A DNA stretch of 64,000 nt from Himantopus leucocephalus (taxonomy: Eukaryota > Chordata > Aves > Charadriiformes > Recurvirostridae): positions 187,916,144 to 187,980,143 of the forward strand of contig RSEF01000001.1 of assembly GCA_003993805.1 (NCBI GenBank), written 5' to 3'. How positions within the stretch are numbered: the first letter of the stretch is position 1; the number at the start of each line of letters is the position of its first letter. Made by a program: the position numbers and the translations under genes. The notes beneath the pieces were generated by a model that saw nothing but the letters and a program-made list of their open reading frames with translations, did not search any database and was not told the DNA's origin. Of this stretch, positions 62,101-64,000 are shown piece after piece.

Positions 62101-63804
62101 TTATAGTTCTATTCAGAGAAACAGCTTTCCCCATCTTCTGGTATGGGCTCTGTAATTAGTACCTCATACCTATTAAACTAGGGAAACATATAGAAGCCTC
62201 CCTCTTCAAGGGTGAATAGGTGAGCATAAATAAGAACTTTCTCCTCATTTATCTTTGTGTGAACCTCCCAAGAGATCAGAGTTCCAAGTTCCTTAGTTTT
62301 GCAGCTCCAAACTCAGCACTAATATCTGAATTATGGACATATTTGTATAAAATGCTTTGCAATGGCTTGCATGTTTTAGTTTCGAACATATGGGTAATAT
62401 GTCTTTGGACCCTGAGTTCCAGAGAAGGATGATTTATTAATTTATTTATTTAGTAGCTCAATAAAACATTCAAAGGGCAAGTCTACACTTATCACAGGTG
62501 GGCAGTTTGTAGAGATTGACATGATCCTAAGGCTTTCAATTCTCAAATTTACTTTGTGCTAGCCACAGGTGTATAAGAACTGCAATTTATGTAAGCCCCA
62601 AGAGAACTAATTATGTGTTAAGAAGAATGCACATTTTACTGTGTAGCATATAACACAGAAAAATTACTATGCATCAGGCTTTTGAGAGACAGAACTTTAG
62701 GCAGGTAATAGGTATAGTTGTGCATGGGTTTATTCTAAAGTGAACTCCCTTGAAGGCTTATCAAAACATGTTTTGTTGGGATTTTTTTTCATTTAAAAAT
62801 ATCTTCTTCATAGTTTAGGGTTTTGCCTCTGAAAATGCTCTGATTCCAACTACCATATGAAGGTCTTTTACAAAATCTCAAGCTTCAATAGACAATTATT
62901 TTTATTCCTTATACTAACCATTTTAGGCAAAGGTTAATTTTACAAAAAGTCAACAGCTCTTTACTGCAAAGCCAGTGTCCAATGACCCTAAGAGAGACTA
63001 ACAGGCTATTTGGAATATCTTTGTGTACAAAATTAGTAAAAATTGTCATATTACAATAATAAATGAGATGAAAACTTGAATTAACATTGTCCATACTCAT
63101 GTGATCATCACCGCTATAAAATTTATAAACGTAATTTAAATGCATGACAATTATGGCTTCAGGAACCAGCATTGCACACCACTGAATTTGTTAAGCAGTC
63201 TTCTTCCGTTGTCTTTTGCTTGCGTCTTGCATTGATGTGTTATTCACATGGAAGATCTGAATTACAGATCTTAGAAAGATTTGGCTGCTTTCACCAAAAG
63301 TCTGTGAACGATGTGGAGATGGCACATAACAGCAGAGGTTGGAAGCAAAAATGTATAATATGGTCCATGGTAGTGGAGCTACATGAAGGAAAAAAACACA
63401 TCAATTTAAAAATAGCCTGTTTGTCAGAAAATGTTTTCGTGGAAACTGATTTAGAACAAGAGTGTTTTTTCCTTATCATACCTACTCTCCACAAGAACAC
63501 TTGACTGCTTCATGGTCAGGTAGTTCATCTTGATGCTAAAAACACATCCTTGAGTCAGAGGTTAACGTGTTGTGAGAGCAGGCACAAACCTGGATCTGCT
63601 ACACAATAGGAAAATGGTCTATGGTTTTGGAAATAGACATTAGGAAGGAGCAAGGAAGAAGCAATCTGAATCTAGATCTTGGGGTGGCAGAAACACTGAA
63701 AGGTTTTCCTGTCATTCAAACATGTTCTTGAAATTCTTATTTCTTGTCTGAAAGGCAGGCTTTCTCATTCTAGCATATAAATGTCTATGGCAATCACAAA
63801 TCCA
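59146..63804. other. Unique AT-rich DNA
   Basis: No gene or transposon recognised with confidence. It includes a single N at 59352, a CA-rich tract at 60835-60868, and pyrimidine-rich sequence at 60296-60445 that keeps two plus-strand frames open by composition. Confidence 0.5.
60835..60868 (+). repeat. CA-rich low-complexity tract
   Basis: ACCCCCACACACAATCACAG then ACACACACAGG, an imperfect CA tract. Confidence 0.85.
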
Positions 63805-63904
63805 NNNNNNNNNNNNNNNNNNNNNNNNNNNNNNNNNNNNNNNNNNNNNNNNNNNNNNNNNNNNNNNNNNNNNNNNNNNNNNNNNNNNNNNNNNNNNNNN
63901 NNNN
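63805..63904. other. Assembly gap, 100 N
   Basis: Exactly 100 Ns, a placeholder for unknown length. Neither edge shows a recognisable repeat. Confidence 0.99.
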
Positions 63905-64000
63905 GACGTTTTATTACTTTCCTCTTTTCAATATATATGTCATTATTAAACAAATGCCCTCACCTGGGTTTATAAATTTGTCTGATGAAGCTGATCTTTG
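63905..64000. other. Short unique end of window
   Basis: Ninety-six bases after the gap, with nothing recognised. Confidence 0.6.

Noticed and set aside
63629..63712. AATAGACATTAGGAAGGAGC and following bases, resembling CR1 near its ORF2 end
   Set aside because: The match is patchy and the spacing is wrong. No CR1 3' UTR or tail follows.
1..64000. Search for prokaryotic-type systems (CRISPR arrays, operons, phage genes)
   Set aside because: No direct-repeat arrays with spacers, no dense coding, and vertebrate repeats throughout. The window is avian nuclear DNA.

Overview
The window reads as non-coding DNA from a bird genome. It is AT-rich and contains no convincing protein-coding gene, rRNA or tRNA. 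The avian assignment rests on two things seen in the sequence. The first is 5'-truncated CR1 LINE copies with the typical bird 3' end, a GGGTTGGAAGGGACCTT block followed by ATTCTATGATT-type tail repeats. The second is a set of LTRs of endogenous retroviruses of types common in birds. Two 100-N runs (19424-19523 and 63805-63904) and two single Ns (46575, 59352) show a draft scaffold assembly.

Layout. 1-41 is the cut-off 3' end of an LTR. 42-7483 is mostly unique sequence with a (TCCTA)n microsatellite at 3495-3567 and a plus-strand CR1 at about 4650-5069. A probable old LTR lies at about 7484-8171. 8172-19300 is featureless AT-rich DNA. A CR1 reverse-transcriptase fragment runs into the first gap at 19424. 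At 21922-22884 two CR1 copies abut head to head, the second keeping an open 178-codon ORF2 remnant. Three solo LTRs follow, all with their sense on the minus strand: 23220-23743, 30455-31512 and 42070-42833. The first two have perfect 5-bp target-site duplications and the third has 4 of 5 matching. A G-rich block at about 29420-30250 looks like an unnamed repeat. 40762-40812 is a scrap of CR1, and about 51490-51560 is a probable ancient tRNA-derived SINE. 53430-54400 is richer in GC and poorer in stop codons than its flanks, and I cannot explain it. The rest, to 64000, is unique-looking intergenic or intronic DNA.

Nothing here forms a pathway or operon. The open reading frames are short (at most 178 codons), and the only two I recognise are CR1 remnants. 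The window is best described as a gene desert or a large intron. Its most reliable content is transposon history: CR1 insertions, and ERV insertions reduced to solo LTRs. The more speculative content is a few splice-site-bounded candidate exons, possible conserved non-coding elements and perfect short hairpins. I found no convincing new biological system. The items most worth testing are the 53.4-54.4 kb block, the 29.4-30.25 kb repeat candidate and the candidate terminal exon at 58.93-59.15 kb.
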